The notes under the pieces were generated by a model. It ran no database searches. It saw only the letters and a program-made list of their open reading frames with translations, and had not been told where the DNA came from. A program made the position numbers and the translations under genes. From contig NZ_JXQQ01000015.1 in assembly GCF_000834655.1 (NCBI RefSeq), forward strand, positions 1 through 64,000: a DNA stretch of 64,000 nt, in the 5' to 3' direction. The number at the start of each line of letters is the position of its first letter. The first letter of the stretch is position 1. Shown one piece after another: positions 1-8,798 of this stretch. Source of the DNA: Variovorax paradoxus. Its GTDB lineage: Bacteria; Pseudomonadota; Gammaproteobacteria; Burkholderiales; Burkholderiaceae_C.

Positions 1-3000
1 ATCTCGGTGGTGACCGACAGCGGCGCCAGGAGGTCGGGCTCCTGCCCGGCCTTGAGGGCGCGCACCGCTTCGCTGAGCATCTCGTTGTAGAGCTGGAAGC
101 CGATCTCCATCATGTTGCCGCTCTGGTTTTCGCCGAGCACTTCGCCCGTGCCGCGAATCTCGAGGTCGTGCATCGCGAGGTAGAAGCCCGAGCCCAGTTC
201 TTCCATCTGCTGGATGGCGTCGAGGCGCTGGGCCGCCTGCTTGGTGAGACCCTCGGTGTCCGGCACCATCAGGTACGCATAGGCCTGGTGGTGGGAGCGT
301 CCGACGCGGCCGCGCAGCTGGTGCAGCTGCGCGAGGCCGAACTTGTCGGCGCGGCTCATCACGATGGTGTTGGCGGTCGGTACGTCGATGCCGGTCTCGA
401 TGATGGTCGAGCACAGGAGCAGGTTGTAGCGCTGCGCCACGAAGTCGCGCATCACGCGCTCCAGCTCGCGCTCTGGCATCTGGCCGTGGGCGACCGCGAT
501 GCGGGCTTCGGGGAGGATTTCTTCGAGCTTCTGGCGCCGGTTCTCGATCGTCTCGACCTCGTTGTGCAGGAAATAGACCTGCCCGCCGCGCTTCAATTCG
601 CGCAGCACGGCTTCGCGGATGACACCGGTGCCTTCGTTGCGCACGAAGGTCTTGATGGCCAGCCGCCGCTGCGGCGCGGTGGCAATCACGCTCAGGTCGC
701 GCAGGCCTTCGAGCGCCATGCCGAGCGTTCGCGGAATCGGCGTGGCGGTGAGCGTGAGCACGTCGACCTCGGCGCGCATCGCCTTCATCGCCTCCTTGTG
801 GCGCACGCCGAAGCGGTGCTCCTCGTCGATGATGAGCAAGCCCAGGTTCTTGAACTTGACCGACTGCGAGAGCAGCTTGTGCGTGCCCACCACGATGTCG
901 ATCTGGCCCTCGGCCAACCCCTTCGCAGCGGCCGTGATTTCCTTGGCCGAGCGGAAGCGGCTCATTTCCGCGACCTTGACCGGCCACTTGGCGAAGCGGT
1001 CGACCAGGGTCTGGTAGTGCTGCTCGGCCAGCAGTGTGGTCGGCGCAAGAAACGCCACCTGCTTGCCGCCGGTGATCGCGATGAAGGCGGCGCGCAGCGC
1101 GACCTCGGTCTTGCCGAAGCCCACGTCGCCGCAGACCAGGCGGTCCATCGGCTGGGGCGAGATCATGTCCTGCACCACGGCATGGATCGCGGCCTTCTGG
1201 TCGGCGGTTTCCTGGAAGCCGAAGTCGTTGGCGAACACCTCGTAGTCGGCGGCCGAGTAGCGGAAGGCGTGGCCTTCGCGCGCGGCGCGGCGGGCGTAGA
1301 TGTTGAGCAGCTCGGCGGCCGAGTCGCGCACCTGCTCGGCGGCCTTGCGCTTGGCTTTTTCCCACTGGCCGGAGCCCAGCCGGTGGAGCGGCGCCTCGTC
1401 GGCGCTCACGCCCGTGTAGCGGCTGATCTGGTGCAGTTGCGACACGGGCACGTAGAGCGTGGCCTTGTCGGCGTACTCCAGGTGCAGCATTTCCTGCAGC
1501 AAGGGCTTGCCTTCGGCATCGACGCCCTGGCCCAGGTCCATGTGCATGAGGCCGCGGTAGCGTCCGATGCCATGCGCGGTGTGGACCACCGGGTCGCCGA
1601 CGTTGAGCTCCGAAAGGTCCTTGATCAGCGCCTCGACGTCGCTGACCTGTTCCTGCTTCTTGTTGCGCCGGCGCGTGGTGGGGGCGGTGGCGAAGAGCTC
1701 GGTCTCGGTGACGAGGTCGATGCCCTGTTCGCGCCACGCAAAGCCCGACGCGAGCGCGGCGGTGACGATGCCGATCTTCTCGTCGGTGGACGCCTCGAAC
1801 TCGGCGAGCGAGTCGAAGGCCGGCGGGCTCACGCCGCTCGCGCGCAGGAAGTCGAGCAGGCTCTCGCGCCGGCCGTCGCTCTCGGCGATCAGCAGCACGC
1901 GGTGCGGCGTGGCGCCGATGTGCAGCTTGAGCCCGACCAGCGGGTCTTCGGCCCCGCGCACCACCGCAAAGGGCGGGAGCCTGTCGAACTCGGCGTAGGG
2001 CGTGTCGGTGGCGATGTCGCCGCGAATGGCCAACTGCGCGTGCGGTTTGGCGCGCTGGTAGAACTGCTCGGCGTTCAGGAACAGCGCTTCGGGCGGCAGC
2101 GCGGGGCGCTCGGGGTCGCCGCGCACGAGGCGGTAGCGCTCGTTCGCGTCCTGCCAGAAATGCTGGAACGCGGGTTCCAGGTCGCCGTGCAGCACCACGG
2201 TGGCGTCGGGGCCCAGGTAGTCGAACACCGTGGCCGTCTCGTCGAAGAAGAGGGGCAGGTAGTACTCGATGCCGGCGGTGGCCACGCCGTTGCCCATGTC
2301 CTTGTAGATGCGGCTCTTGGTCGGGTCGCCCTCGAGCAGTTCGCGCCAGCGGCTGCGAAAGCGTGCGCGGGCGTCATCGTCCATCGGGAACTCGCGGCCG
2401 GGCAGCAGGCGCACCTCGGGCACGGGGTAGAGGCTGCGCTGGGTGTCGGGGTCGAAGGTGCGGATGGAGTCGATCTCGTCGTCGAACAGGTCGACGCGGA
2501 ACGGCACCAGCGAGCCCATGGGAAAGAGGTCGATCAGGCCGCCGCGCACTGCGTATTCGCCGGGGCTCACCACCTGCGTCACGTGGCTGTAGCCGGCCAG
2601 CGTGAGCTGGGCCTTGAGCTTGGACTCCTCCAGCTTCTGCTTGGCCTTGAAGTGGAAGGTGTAGCCAGCCAGGAACGCCGGGGGCGCGAGGCGGTAGAGC
2701 GCGGTGGTGGCCGGCACCAGCACCACGTCGGCCTCTTTCTGGCTGATGCGCCAGAGGGTGGCCAGGCGCTCGCTGATGAGGTCCTGGTGCGGTGAGAAGC
2801 TGTCGTAGGGCAGCGTTTCCCAGTCGGGAAAGAGGGCGCAGCGCAGGTCGGGCGCGAAGAAGGCGATCTCGTCGATGAGGCGCTGCGCGTCGTTGGCGTC
2901 GGCCGTGAACATCGCGGTGGCGCGGCCGGCGGCCTTCTCGCGCATCCCCAGCTGCGCGAGCAGCAGGGCATCGGCCGACAGAGGGGGACGCGGCAGCGTG

Positions 3001-3035
3001 AAACGCTTGCCCGCCGTGAGGTGGGGGAGGTCCAT
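1..3035 (-). CDS. mfd: Transcription-repair coupling factor Mfd (3' end beyond window)
   Basis: Mfd is an ATP-driven translocase that removes RNA polymerase stalled at DNA lesions and recruits UvrA. About 1011 residues are visible from ATG 3035. In order they show an N-terminal UvrB-like region, a CarD-like RNA-polymerase interaction domain (VVHTAHGIGRYRGL, about residue 490), and an SF2 helicase core with Walker A GDVGFGKT and the DEEH box (IIDEEHRFG), followed by the RecG-like second half. Full-length homologues are roughly 1150-1190 residues, so about 150 C-terminal residues lie left of the window. It is divergent from ispD across a 119-base gap. Confidence 0.97.
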   Translation of the reverse strand, partial: MDLPHLTAGKRFTLPRPPLSADALLLAQLGMREKAAGRATAMFTADANDAQRLIDEIAFFAPDLRCALFPDWETLPYDSFSPHQDLISERLATLWRISQKEADVVLVPATTALYRLAPPAFLAGYTFHFKAKQKLEESKLKAQLTLAGYSHVTQVVSPGEYAVRGGLIDLFPMGSLVPFRVDLFDDEIDSIRTFDPDTQRSLYPVPEVRLLPGREFPMDDDARARFRSRWRELLEGDPTKSRIYKDMGNGVATAGIEYYLPLFFDETATVFDYLGPDATVVLHGDLEPAFQHFWQDANERYRLVRGDPERPALPPEALFLNAEQFYQRAKPHAQLAIRGDIATDTPYAEFDRLPPFAVVRGAEDPLVGLKLHIGATPHRVLLIAESDGRRESLLDFLRASGVSPPAFDSLAEFEASTDEKIGIVTAALASGFAWREQGIDLVTETELFATAPTTRRRNKKQEQVSDVEALIKDLSELNVGDPVVHTAHGIGRYRGLMHMDLGQGVDAEGKPLLQEMLHLEYADKATLYVPVSQLHQISRYTGVSADEAPLHRLGSGQWEKAKRKAAEQVRDSAAELLNIYARRAAREGHAFRYSAADYEVFANDFGFQETADQKAAIHAVVQDMISPQPMDRLVCGDVGFGKTEVALRAAFIAITGGKQVAFLAPTTLLAEQHYQTLVDRFAKWPVKVAEMSRFRSAKEITAAAKGLAEGQIDIVVGTHKLLSQSVKFKNLGLLIIDEEHRFGVRHKEAMKAMRAEVDVLTLTATPIPRTLGMALEGLRDLSVIATAPQRRLAIKTFVRNEGTGVIREAVLRELKRGGQVYFLHNEVETIENRRQKLEEILPEARIAVAHGQMPERELERVMRDFVAQRYNLLLCSTIIETGIDVPTANTIVMSRADKFGLAQLHQLRGRVGRSHHQAYAYLMVPDTEGLTKQAAQRLDAIQQMEELGSGFYLAMHDLEIRGTGEVLGENQSGNMMEIGFQLYNEMLSEAVRALKAGQEPDLLAPLSVTTE

Positions 3036-3154
3036 GGAACGCTTCGAAAAATGCACAACACCCCGCGCCGGCTGGCGAGGGGTGTGCGAGGGGCAATTCT
3101 AGAATGGCGGCCCCTCATCCGCTTGTCGGCCATCGGCCCGTGCCGCACCCACCC

Positions 3155-3868
3155 ATGTCTTCTTCCCGATTCTTCGTGCTGATCCCCTGTGCCGGCTCCG
3201 GCCACCGCGCAGGAGGCGTCCAGCCCAAGCAGTACCAGCGGCTCGCGGGAGCGGCGATGGTGGCGCACACGGTGGAAGCTTTTCGCGCGCTGGCCGGCCG
3301 TTTCGCAGGGCTGGCGGTGGTGGTGTCGCCGGACGACCGCGAAGTGCAGGCCGCGCTGCCGCGTTTTCCGGGCGACGACGAATACCTGCTGCAGGTAGGC
3401 GGCCTGACCCGGGCGGCCACGGTGCGCAACGGCCTGGCTGCATTGCGGCAGAAGGGCGCCGGGGCGCACGACTGGGTGCTGGTGCACGACGCGGCGCGCT
3501 GCCTCGTCACAGCCAGCCAGATCGAGGCGCTGATCGCCGCCTGCGAGCACGATTCTGTCGGCGGCCTGCTGGCGCACCGGCTGGCCGATACGCTGAAGGT
3601 GTCCTCGACCGACAGCCGCGTCTCCGAGACCCTCTCCCGGGCCGACAAGTGGCTCGCCCAGACGCCGCAGATGTTCCGCATCGGCATGCTGTTCGACGCG
3701 CTGGAGCGCGTGGGCGATGCGGTGACCGACGAGGCCAGCGCCATCGAGGCGATCGGCCTTGCGCCGCTGCTGGTGCCGGGCAGCGCCCAGAACTTCAAGA
3801 TCACCTTTCCCGAAGATTTCGCATTGGCCGAGGCGGTTCTGCTCAGCCGCAAGAAGGCCACCGTATGA
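3155..3868 (+). CDS. ispD: 2-C-methyl-D-erythritol 4-phosphate cytidylyltransferase
   Basis: IspD transfers CMP from CTP to MEP, the third step of the MEP isoprenoid pathway. The 237-residue protein opens with the nucleotide-binding loop [12 protein letters not shown] followed by QPKQY, and carries VHDAARC and the substrate region WLAQTPQMF. Cys replaces the usual first Ala of the loop. I chose ATG 3155 because the frame upstream (from about 3104) is low-complexity and precedes the conserved strand. The stop overlaps the ispF start (ATGA at 3865), indicating translational coupling. Confidence 0.96.
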   Translation: MSSSRFFVLIPCAGSGHRAGGVQPKQYQRLAGAAMVAHTVEAFRALAGRFAGLAVVVSPDDREVQAALPRFPGDDEYLLQVGGLTRAATVRNGLAALRQKGAGAHDWVLVHDAARCLVTASQIEALIAACEHDSVGGLLAHRLADTLKVSSTDSRVSETLSRADKWLAQTPQMFRIGMLFDALERVGDAVTDEASAIEAIGLAPLLVPGSAQNFKITFPEDFALAEAVLLSRKKATV

Positions 3869-4356
3869 CCGCATCTCCTTTCAACATCCGCGTGGGCGAG
3901 GGCTGGGACGTCCATCAGCTCGTGGCGGGGCGCAGGCTCATCCTGGGCGGCGTCGAGGTACCCCACACCACGGGCCTGCTGGGGCATTCGGACGCCGACG
4001 TGCTGCTGCATGCGATCACCGATGCGCTGCTGGGCGGTGCGGGGCTGGGCGACATCGGCCGGCATTTTCCCGACACCGACGTGCAGTTCCGCGGCGCCGA
4101 TTCGGCCGTGCTGCTGGCCGAGGCGGCGCGCCGCGTGCGGGCGGCCGGCTGGGAGATCGGCAACGTCGACAGCACCGTGATCGCGCAGGCGCCCAAGCTC
4201 GCGCCGCACATTCCGCTCATGTGCCAGCGCATCGCGGACACGCTGGGCATTGCGCTCGATCAGGTCAACGTGAAGGCCAAGACGGCCGAGAAGCTCGGGC
4301 CGGTGGGCGAGGGCCGCGCGATGGAAGCGCGCGCGGCCGTGCTGCTCCACCGCTGA
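3865..4356 (+). CDS. ispF: 2-C-methyl-D-erythritol 2,4-cyclodiphosphate synthase
   Basis: IspF cyclises CDP-ME-2-phosphate to MEcPP with release of CMP. The 163-residue length is typical of this homotrimeric, metal-dependent enzyme. The N-terminal GEGWDVHQL carries the metal-binding Asp and His. [29 protein letters not shown] and the C-terminal [14 protein letters not shown] are all family signatures. Its ATG overlaps the ispD TGA by 4 bases, the common ispDF arrangement. Confidence 0.97.
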   Translation: MTASPFNIRVGEGWDVHQLVAGRRLILGGVEVPHTTGLLGHSDADVLLHAITDALLGGAGLGDIGRHFPDTDVQFRGADSAVLLAEAARRVRAAGWEIGNVDSTVIAQAPKLAPHIPLMCQRIADTLGIALDQVNVKAKTAEKLGPVGEGRAMEARAAVLLHR

Positions 4357-4374
4357 GCGGCTGAAGGACCCGGA

Positions 4375-5844
4375 TCAGGCCGGCTTCTTGCCCGGCAATT
4401 CGCCCGGCTTGGGCGTCGGCATCGCGCGCGGCATGCGGATGTGGGCCGCAAGCCCACGCCCCGGCGTGCTGGTGAGCGCGAAGGTGCCGCCCATGCGCTC
4501 GATGTTCTTCGCCACGATCGACAGGCCCAGACCTGCGCCCGCCGCCGAGGTGCGCGCCGCGTCTCCGCGAAAGAACGGCTTGGTCAGTTGCGAGAGCAGG
4601 GCAGGCTCGACGCCCGCGCCGTGGTCGCGCACCTTGATCAGCACCGCGTCGTTGTTCGCCTGCGCCTGGATCGTGACGTCCGCGACGCCCGTGGCCGGCG
4701 TCTTGCCGTAGCGCCGGGCGTTCTCGACCAGGTTGGAGATCACGCGCGTGAGTTCGACCTCGTCGCCCAGCACCCGCAGGTCGGGCGGGACCTCGACCTT
4801 GATGTTCATCTCTTCGTAGTCCTGCACGGCGTAGGTACAGGCATCGACCACGTCGCGCAGCAGCACGGGCCGCGGATCGACATGGTCGGGCCGGGCGTAG
4901 TCGAGGAACTTGTCGATGATCGCGTCGAGCTGGGCGATGTCGGCGGCCATGTGGTCGCGCGCGTCTTCGTCGGCCACGCTCATCTCGGTTTCGAGCCGAA
5001 GCCGCGCGAGCGGCGTGCGCAGGTCGTGCGAGATGCCGGCCAGCATGATGGCGCGGTCCTGTTCGATCTTGGCGAGCTGGTCGGCCATGCGGTTGAAGCC
5101 GATGTTGACTGCGCGGATCTCGTTGGTGCGGGCGCGCTCGTCGAGCCGGTGCGCCTCGTATTCGCCTTCGCGCACCTGCATGGTCGCGCGCGACAGCTGC
5201 TTGAGCGGCAGGTTGATGAGCCGCGTGATCAGCGCCGCGCCCGCCAGCGACAGCGCCATCGCGGTGCTGAGCCAGACCAGCCAGGTGCGCCCGCCCACGC
5301 GGCTGAAGCGCGTCGGGTCCAGCAGCAGCCAGTAGGTGTCGCTTTCGATGGTGAAGCCGATCCACAGGCCCGCCTCGTCGTTCACGCGGCTGGCCACGGT
5401 GGTGCCTTCGCCGAGCTGGTCGATCAGCTCCTCGGTCACGCGCAGGTCGAGCGCGCCGCTGGTGTAGGGCTGGAAACGGTCGTTGGGCTCGCGCGGCAGG
5501 ATGCGCACGCCCTCTTGGTCGGCCAGCGTCTTGATCAGCGACACCCGGGTAATGGCGTCCGAATACACCAGCGCCGCGCGCGTGAGGTTCACGAGCGAGG
5601 CGATCTGGTGGGCCGTTTGAATGGCACGCGGCTCGTATTCGAGCGAGCGGAAAGTCTGCAGCCAGGCGACCGTACAGCCGATCAGCAGCAGCGCGAGCAG
5701 GAAGAAAGTGCGCCAGAAAAGGCTGAAGCCCAGCTTGAGGCCGGGGCGGCGGTCACGGTGCGAGCCCTCCAGCGGGCTCGGCATCGTGACCTGCGCACCG
5801 TCTTCCTGCTGGGAGCCGGGTCTGGCGTATTGGCCGATGGCCAC
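4375..5844 (-). CDS. EnvZ-like sensor histidine kinase
   Basis: Inner-membrane sensor kinase of an OmpR/EnvZ-type pair. Visible parts are TM1 (about 44-63), a periplasmic segment of about 125 residues, TM2 (about 188-210), a HAMP linker, the dimerisation box GISHDLRTPL with phospho-acceptor His273, and a HATPase domain (N box NLVENARRYG; GAGLGLSIV). The start shown is GTG 5844, 14 bases after the regulator stop. An ATG 20 codons later (5784) is possible, and neither has a well-placed ribosome site. The C-terminus is a Pro/Lys-rich tail. Osmosensing is inferred from similarity only. Confidence 0.93.
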   Translation of the reverse strand: MAIGQYARPGSQQEDGAQVTMPSPLEGSHRDRRPGLKLGFSLFWRTFFLLALLLIGCTVAWLQTFRSLEYEPRAIQTAHQIASLVNLTRAALVYSDAITRVSLIKTLADQEGVRILPREPNDRFQPYTSGALDLRVTEELIDQLGEGTTVASRVNDEAGLWIGFTIESDTYWLLLDPTRFSRVGGRTWLVWLSTAMALSLAGAALITRLINLPLKQLSRATMQVREGEYEAHRLDERARTNEIRAVNIGFNRMADQLAKIEQDRAIMLAGISHDLRTPLARLRLETEMSVADEDARDHMAADIAQLDAIIDKFLDYARPDHVDPRPVLLRDVVDACTYAVQDYEEMNIKVEVPPDLRVLGDEVELTRVISNLVENARRYGKTPATGVADVTIQAQANNDAVLIKVRDHGAGVEPALLSQLTKPFFRGDAARTSAAGAGLGLSIVAKNIERMGGTFALTSTPGRGLAAHIRMPRAMPTPKPGELPGKKPA

Positions 5845-5858
5845 CTCTCAACAGCGCG

Positions 5859-6590
5859 TCAGGCCGTGCCGTCCGGCACGAAGACGTAGCCCACGCCCCA
5901 GACGGTCTGGATGTAGCGGGGCGCCGCGGCGTCCGACTCAACCAGCTTGCGCAGGCGCGAGATCTGCACGTCCAGGCTGCGGTCGAAGGGTTCGAATTCG
6001 CGGCCGCGGGCCAATTGGGCGAGCTTTTCGCGCGACAGCGGCTGCCGGGGATGGCGCACCAGCGCCTTGAGCATCGCGAACTCGCCGGTGGTCAGCGAGA
6101 GCTCCTCGCCGTCCTTCTTGAGCGTGCGGGAACCCAGGTCGAAGGCGAACGGGCCGAAGGTGACGGTCTCGTTCTCGGTGGAAGGGGCGCCCGGTGCCTC
6201 CAGCGGCGGACGGCGGCGCAGCACGGCGTGCACGCGGGCCAGCAGTTCGCGGGGGTTGAAGGGCTTGCCCAAGTAGTCGTCGGCGCCGACTTCCAGGCCG
6301 ACGATGCGGTCCACGTCCTCGCCCTTGGCCGTGAGCATGATGATCGGCGTGCGATCGTTGGCGGCGCGCAGTCGCCGGCAGACCGAGAGCCCGTCCTCGC
6401 CGGGCATCATCAGGTCGAGCACGATCAGGTCGACCGTGTCGCGCAACAGGATGCGGTTGAGCGCCTTGCCGTCCTCGGCCACGATCACTTCAAAACCTTC
6501 CTGGGTCAGGTAGCGGCGAAGAAGGTCACGGATGCGGGCGTCGTCATCGACGATCACGATCTTGTCAGTGCGAGCGGGAACTTGAGTCAT
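5859..6590 (-). CDS. ompR: OmpR-family response regulator
   Basis: A 243-residue regulator partnered with the kinase directly downstream. The receiver domain (about 8-122) has the acidic pocket Asp15-Asp16-Asp17, phospho-acceptor Asp59 in IVLDLMMPGEDG, Thr in MLTAKGE and Lys in YLGKPFNPREL. The C-terminal winged helix is PhoB/OmpR type (LTTGEFAMLKALVRHP, DVQISRLRKLVE, VWGVGYVF). The ompR symbol is by family resemblance; the target genes are not visible here. An inverted pair of GTTACAAA-type octamers lies in the divergent upstream region. Confidence 0.93.
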   Translation of the reverse strand: MTQVPARTDKIVIVDDDARIRDLLRRYLTQEGFEVIVAEDGKALNRILLRDTVDLIVLDLMMPGEDGLSVCRRLRAANDRTPIIMLTAKGEDVDRIVGLEVGADDYLGKPFNPRELLARVHAVLRRRPPLEAPGAPSTENETVTFGPFAFDLGSRTLKKDGEELSLTTGEFAMLKALVRHPRQPLSREKLAQLARGREFEPFDRSLDVQISRLRKLVESDAAAPRYIQTVWGVGYVFVPDGTA

Positions 6591-6605
6591 TTCTACAACG
6601 TTGAA

Positions 6606-6683
6606 TTTGTAACAGCGCCGATTCTGAAGGCGTTAGCACCCCATCGAGCCAGATTTACTTATGGTTTGACACTAAGTTACAAA
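6606..6683. promoter_or_regulatory. Divergent upstream region with inverted TTTGTAAC / GTTACAAA octamers
   Basis: The 172-base gap between the regulator gene and the next plus-strand gene is AT-richer than its surroundings. It holds TTTGTAAC at 6606-6613 and its exact reverse complement GTTACAAA at 6676-6683. GTAAC-containing half-sites are typical of OmpR-family operators, so autoregulation is plausible, but no experiment or alignment supports it here. Confidence 0.3.
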
Positions 6684-6762
6684 ACTTGCGGACGCTCGCC
6701 CTCTGGTCATCCGGCGTTAGCGCGGCAGTGGCAAAGTCCTCCTGCCTTATGACAAACGCTCA

Positions 6763-7119
6763 ATGAGACTTCCTTATTCCGCACTGCCATTGCTCCTTGC
6801 CTGCGCCTGTGGTTCGACCTGGGCGGTGTCCGGCGATTTCTTCAGGGTCGGCGAGGTACGCCGCAGCGAAGTGCGGCATGCAGTGGCCGCCCACCGGGCG
6901 GCGCAGCGCGAGGAAATCCGCCGCGAGGAAGCCGCCGCCGGACGGCGCCTGACAGCTGCCGAGCTGTTCGAATTGCGGCAGCAGGTGCGAGGGCAGTGGA
7001 TGCCGCCGAGCGTGGGTGCCATTGCGAATTCGGCAGAATCGCAGCCAGCCGAGCGAATCGCGCCGGCACCGATGCCCGCCGCCCGTTCGCTGACCGCGCC
7101 GCGCAGCCAACGCCCCTGA
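6763..7119 (+). CDS. Small exported protein of unknown function
   Basis: I do not recognise this 118-residue protein. The first ~21 residues form a signal peptide (hydrophobic LPYSALPLLLACACGS, then Ala-Val-Ser). The mature part starts with an Arg/Glu/Ala-rich, probably helical stretch (RRSEVRHAVAAHRAAQREE) and ends in a Pro/Ala-rich low-complexity tail. The signal peptide and codon use like the neighbours support it as a real gene. It lies just upstream of the SIMPL-domain gene in the same direction, so both could be co-expressed in the envelope. Confidence 0.6.
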   Translation: MRLPYSALPLLLACACGSTWAVSGDFFRVGEVRRSEVRHAVAAHRAAQREEIRREEAAAGRRLTAAELFELRQQVRGQWMPPSVGAIANSAESQPAERIAPAPMPAARSLTAPRSQRP

Positions 7120-7168
7120 GGGCCTTGGCGCGGGCAATCCTCGCATCCAACCTAGGGAGTCCCCTGTC

Positions 7169-7870
7169 TTGAAAAAAATCAAACTGCTCGCCGTTTGCGC
7201 CTTCCTGGCTGCCGCCGGTTCCGCGCTGGCCCAGAACGTGGTCGCGCCGGCACCGCAGAACGTGTTGCAGCTCACCGCCTCCGGAACGGTCGAGGTCCAG
7301 CAGGACCTCCTGAGCATGACGCTCGTGACCACCCGCGACGCGACCGATGCTGCGACCGTGCAAACCCAGCTGAAGGCTGCGCTCGACGCCGCCCTGACCG
7401 AGGCCAAGAAGAACGCGCAGACCGGCCAGCTCGACGTGCGCACCGGCAACTTCAGCCTCTCGCCCCGCTATACCAAGGACGGCAAGATCAACGGTTGGCA
7501 GGGCTCGACCGAGCTGGTGCTCGAAGGCCGCGACTTTCCGCGCATCACCCAGACGGCTGGCCGCATCACCACGCTCAGCGTGGGCAACGTCGGTTTCGGC
7601 CTGAGCCGCGAGCAGCGCGCCAAGACCGAGGCCGAGGCGCAGAATATCGCGATCGAGAACTTCAAGCAGAAGGCCAACGAACTGGCCAAGGGCTTCGGCT
7701 TCGTGGGCTACACGCTGCGAGAGGTGTCGGTGAACGCGAACGACGGCGGCCCGCGTCCGCGGGTGATGGCGATGCAGGCCAAGTCCTTCTCGGCCGATTC
7801 GGCCGTGCCGGTCGAAGCCGGCAAGACCAGCGTGATCGTCAACGTGTCGGGGTCGGTGCAGCTCAAGTAA
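7169..7870 (+). CDS. SIMPL-domain (DUF541) periplasmic protein
   Basis: A 233-residue secreted protein with an N-terminal signal peptide ending near residue 21 (GSALAQ), followed by one SIMPL/DUF541 domain. The pattern LTASGTVEVQQDLLSMTL, a central KTEAEAQNIAIENFKQKA helix and the closing VIVNVSGSVQL strand are typical of the family. The molecular function of the family is poorly known. The start is TTG at 7169, preceded by AGGGAG about 8 bases upstream; there is no nearby in-frame ATG. A strong hairpin follows the stop. Confidence 0.88.
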   Translation: MKKIKLLAVCAFLAAAGSALAQNVVAPAPQNVLQLTASGTVEVQQDLLSMTLVTTRDATDAATVQTQLKAALDAALTEAKKNAQTGQLDVRTGNFSLSPRYTKDGKINGWQGSTELVLEGRDFPRITQTAGRITTLSVGNVGFGLSREQRAKTEAEAQNIAIENFKQKANELAKGFGFVGYTLREVSVNANDGGPRPRVMAMQAKSFSADSAVPVEAGKTSVIVNVSGSVQLK

Positions 7871-7872
7871 GC

Positions 7873-7905
7873 GGAAGGGGCGCTCGGCAGCCGCGCCTCT
7901 TCCTT
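7873..7905. terminator. Hairpin between convergent genes
   Basis: GGAAGGGGCGC (7873-7883) pairs with GCGCCTCTTCC (7893-7903), 11 base pairs including one G-U, around a 9-base loop. It lies immediately after the SIMPL gene stop and before the convergent hbdH stop. The T-run is only two bases, so termination may be weak or factor-assisted. Confidence 0.5.
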
Positions 7906-7959
7906 GAGAGGCGGCGAATTACAGGCTGTGAAGCGGCGCGAAAAGCCCGGAGGCCTTGG

Positions 7960-8730
7960 TCACTGCGCTGTCCAGCCGCCGTCCATCTGCCAGGCGACGC
8001 CGCGCACCTGGTCGGCCGCCGGCGAGCACAGGAAGACCGCAAGGCCGCCGAGCTGCTCGACCGTCGTGAACTGCAGCGAAGGCTGCTTCTCTCCCAGCAG
8101 ATCGTTCTGCGCCTGCGTGGCCGAGATGCCTTCGCGCGCCGCGCGGTCGTCGATCTGCTTTTGCACGAGTTGCGTGAGCACCCAGCCGGGGCAGATCGCG
8201 TTGCTGGTGATGCCTGTGGTCGCGGTTTCGAGCGCGACCGACTTGGTGAAGCCGACGATGCCGTGCTTTGCCGCCACGTAGGCCGATTTCTGCGCCGAGG
8301 CGACCAGGCCATGGGCCGATGCGACGTTGACGACGCGGCCCCAGTTGGCCTCGCGCATCGCGGGAATCGCCAGGCGCGTCGTATGGAATGCGCTGGTGAG
8401 GTTGATTGCGATGATCGCGTCCCAACGTTCGACCGGGAAATCCTCGACCTTGGCGACATGCTGGATGCCGGCGTTGTTCACAAGGATGTCGACACGGCCG
8501 AACTTGGACGCGGCGAACTTCATCATGTCCTCGATCTCGCCGGGCTTGCTCATGTCGGCACCGTGGTACTCGGCGCGAACGCCGAGCGCTTCGATCTGGG
8601 ACTTGGGCGTTTCGGCATCGCCGAAACCATTGAGCACGATGTGTGCGCCTTGCTGGGCGAGCGACTTGGCAATGGCGAAGCCAATGCCGCTGGTGGACCC
8701 CGTGACAAGCGCGGTTTTGCCTTTGAGCAT
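7960..8730 (-). CDS. hbdH: 3-hydroxybutyrate dehydrogenase (SDR)
   Basis: NAD-dependent oxidation of D-3-hydroxybutyrate to acetoacetate, a step in polyhydroxybutyrate turnover. The 256-residue short-chain dehydrogenase has the cofactor motif TGSTSGIG, NNAGIQHV, the catalytic Ser in NVASAHG and YVAAK. ICPGWVLTQLV and the C-terminal QMDGGWTAQ are typical of bacterial 3-hydroxybutyrate dehydrogenases. I take ATG 8730, 10 bases after GGAG. An in-frame TTG three codons earlier lies too close to that site. phaR (PHA regulation) is about 4 kb away. Confidence 0.9.
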   Translation of the reverse strand: MLKGKTALVTGSTSGIGFAIAKSLAQQGAHIVLNGFGDAETPKSQIEALGVRAEYHGADMSKPGEIEDMMKFAASKFGRVDILVNNAGIQHVAKVEDFPVERWDAIIAINLTSAFHTTRLAIPAMREANWGRVVNVASAHGLVASAQKSAYVAAKHGIVGFTKSVALETATTGITSNAICPGWVLTQLVQKQIDDRAAREGISATQAQNDLLGEKQPSLQFTTVEQLGGLAVFLCSPAADQVRGVAWQMDGGWTAQ

Positions 8731-8798
8731 GAAGATCAATCTCCGGATGAATTAGGATGCAACGAGACCATTATCCGCACCACGACTCTCCCGTTTTC

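Noticed and set aside
168..2795. 875-codon open frame on the plus strand over mfd
   Set aside because: It is antisense to mfd, whose motifs are unmistakable. The translation is His/Arg/Gly/Ala-rich shadow sequence without any motif; long antisense frames are common in GC-rich DNA.
4441..5889. 482-codon plus-strand frame over the histidine kinase
   Set aside because: Antisense to the kinase, which has intact H, N and G boxes; no independent evidence for a plus-strand gene.
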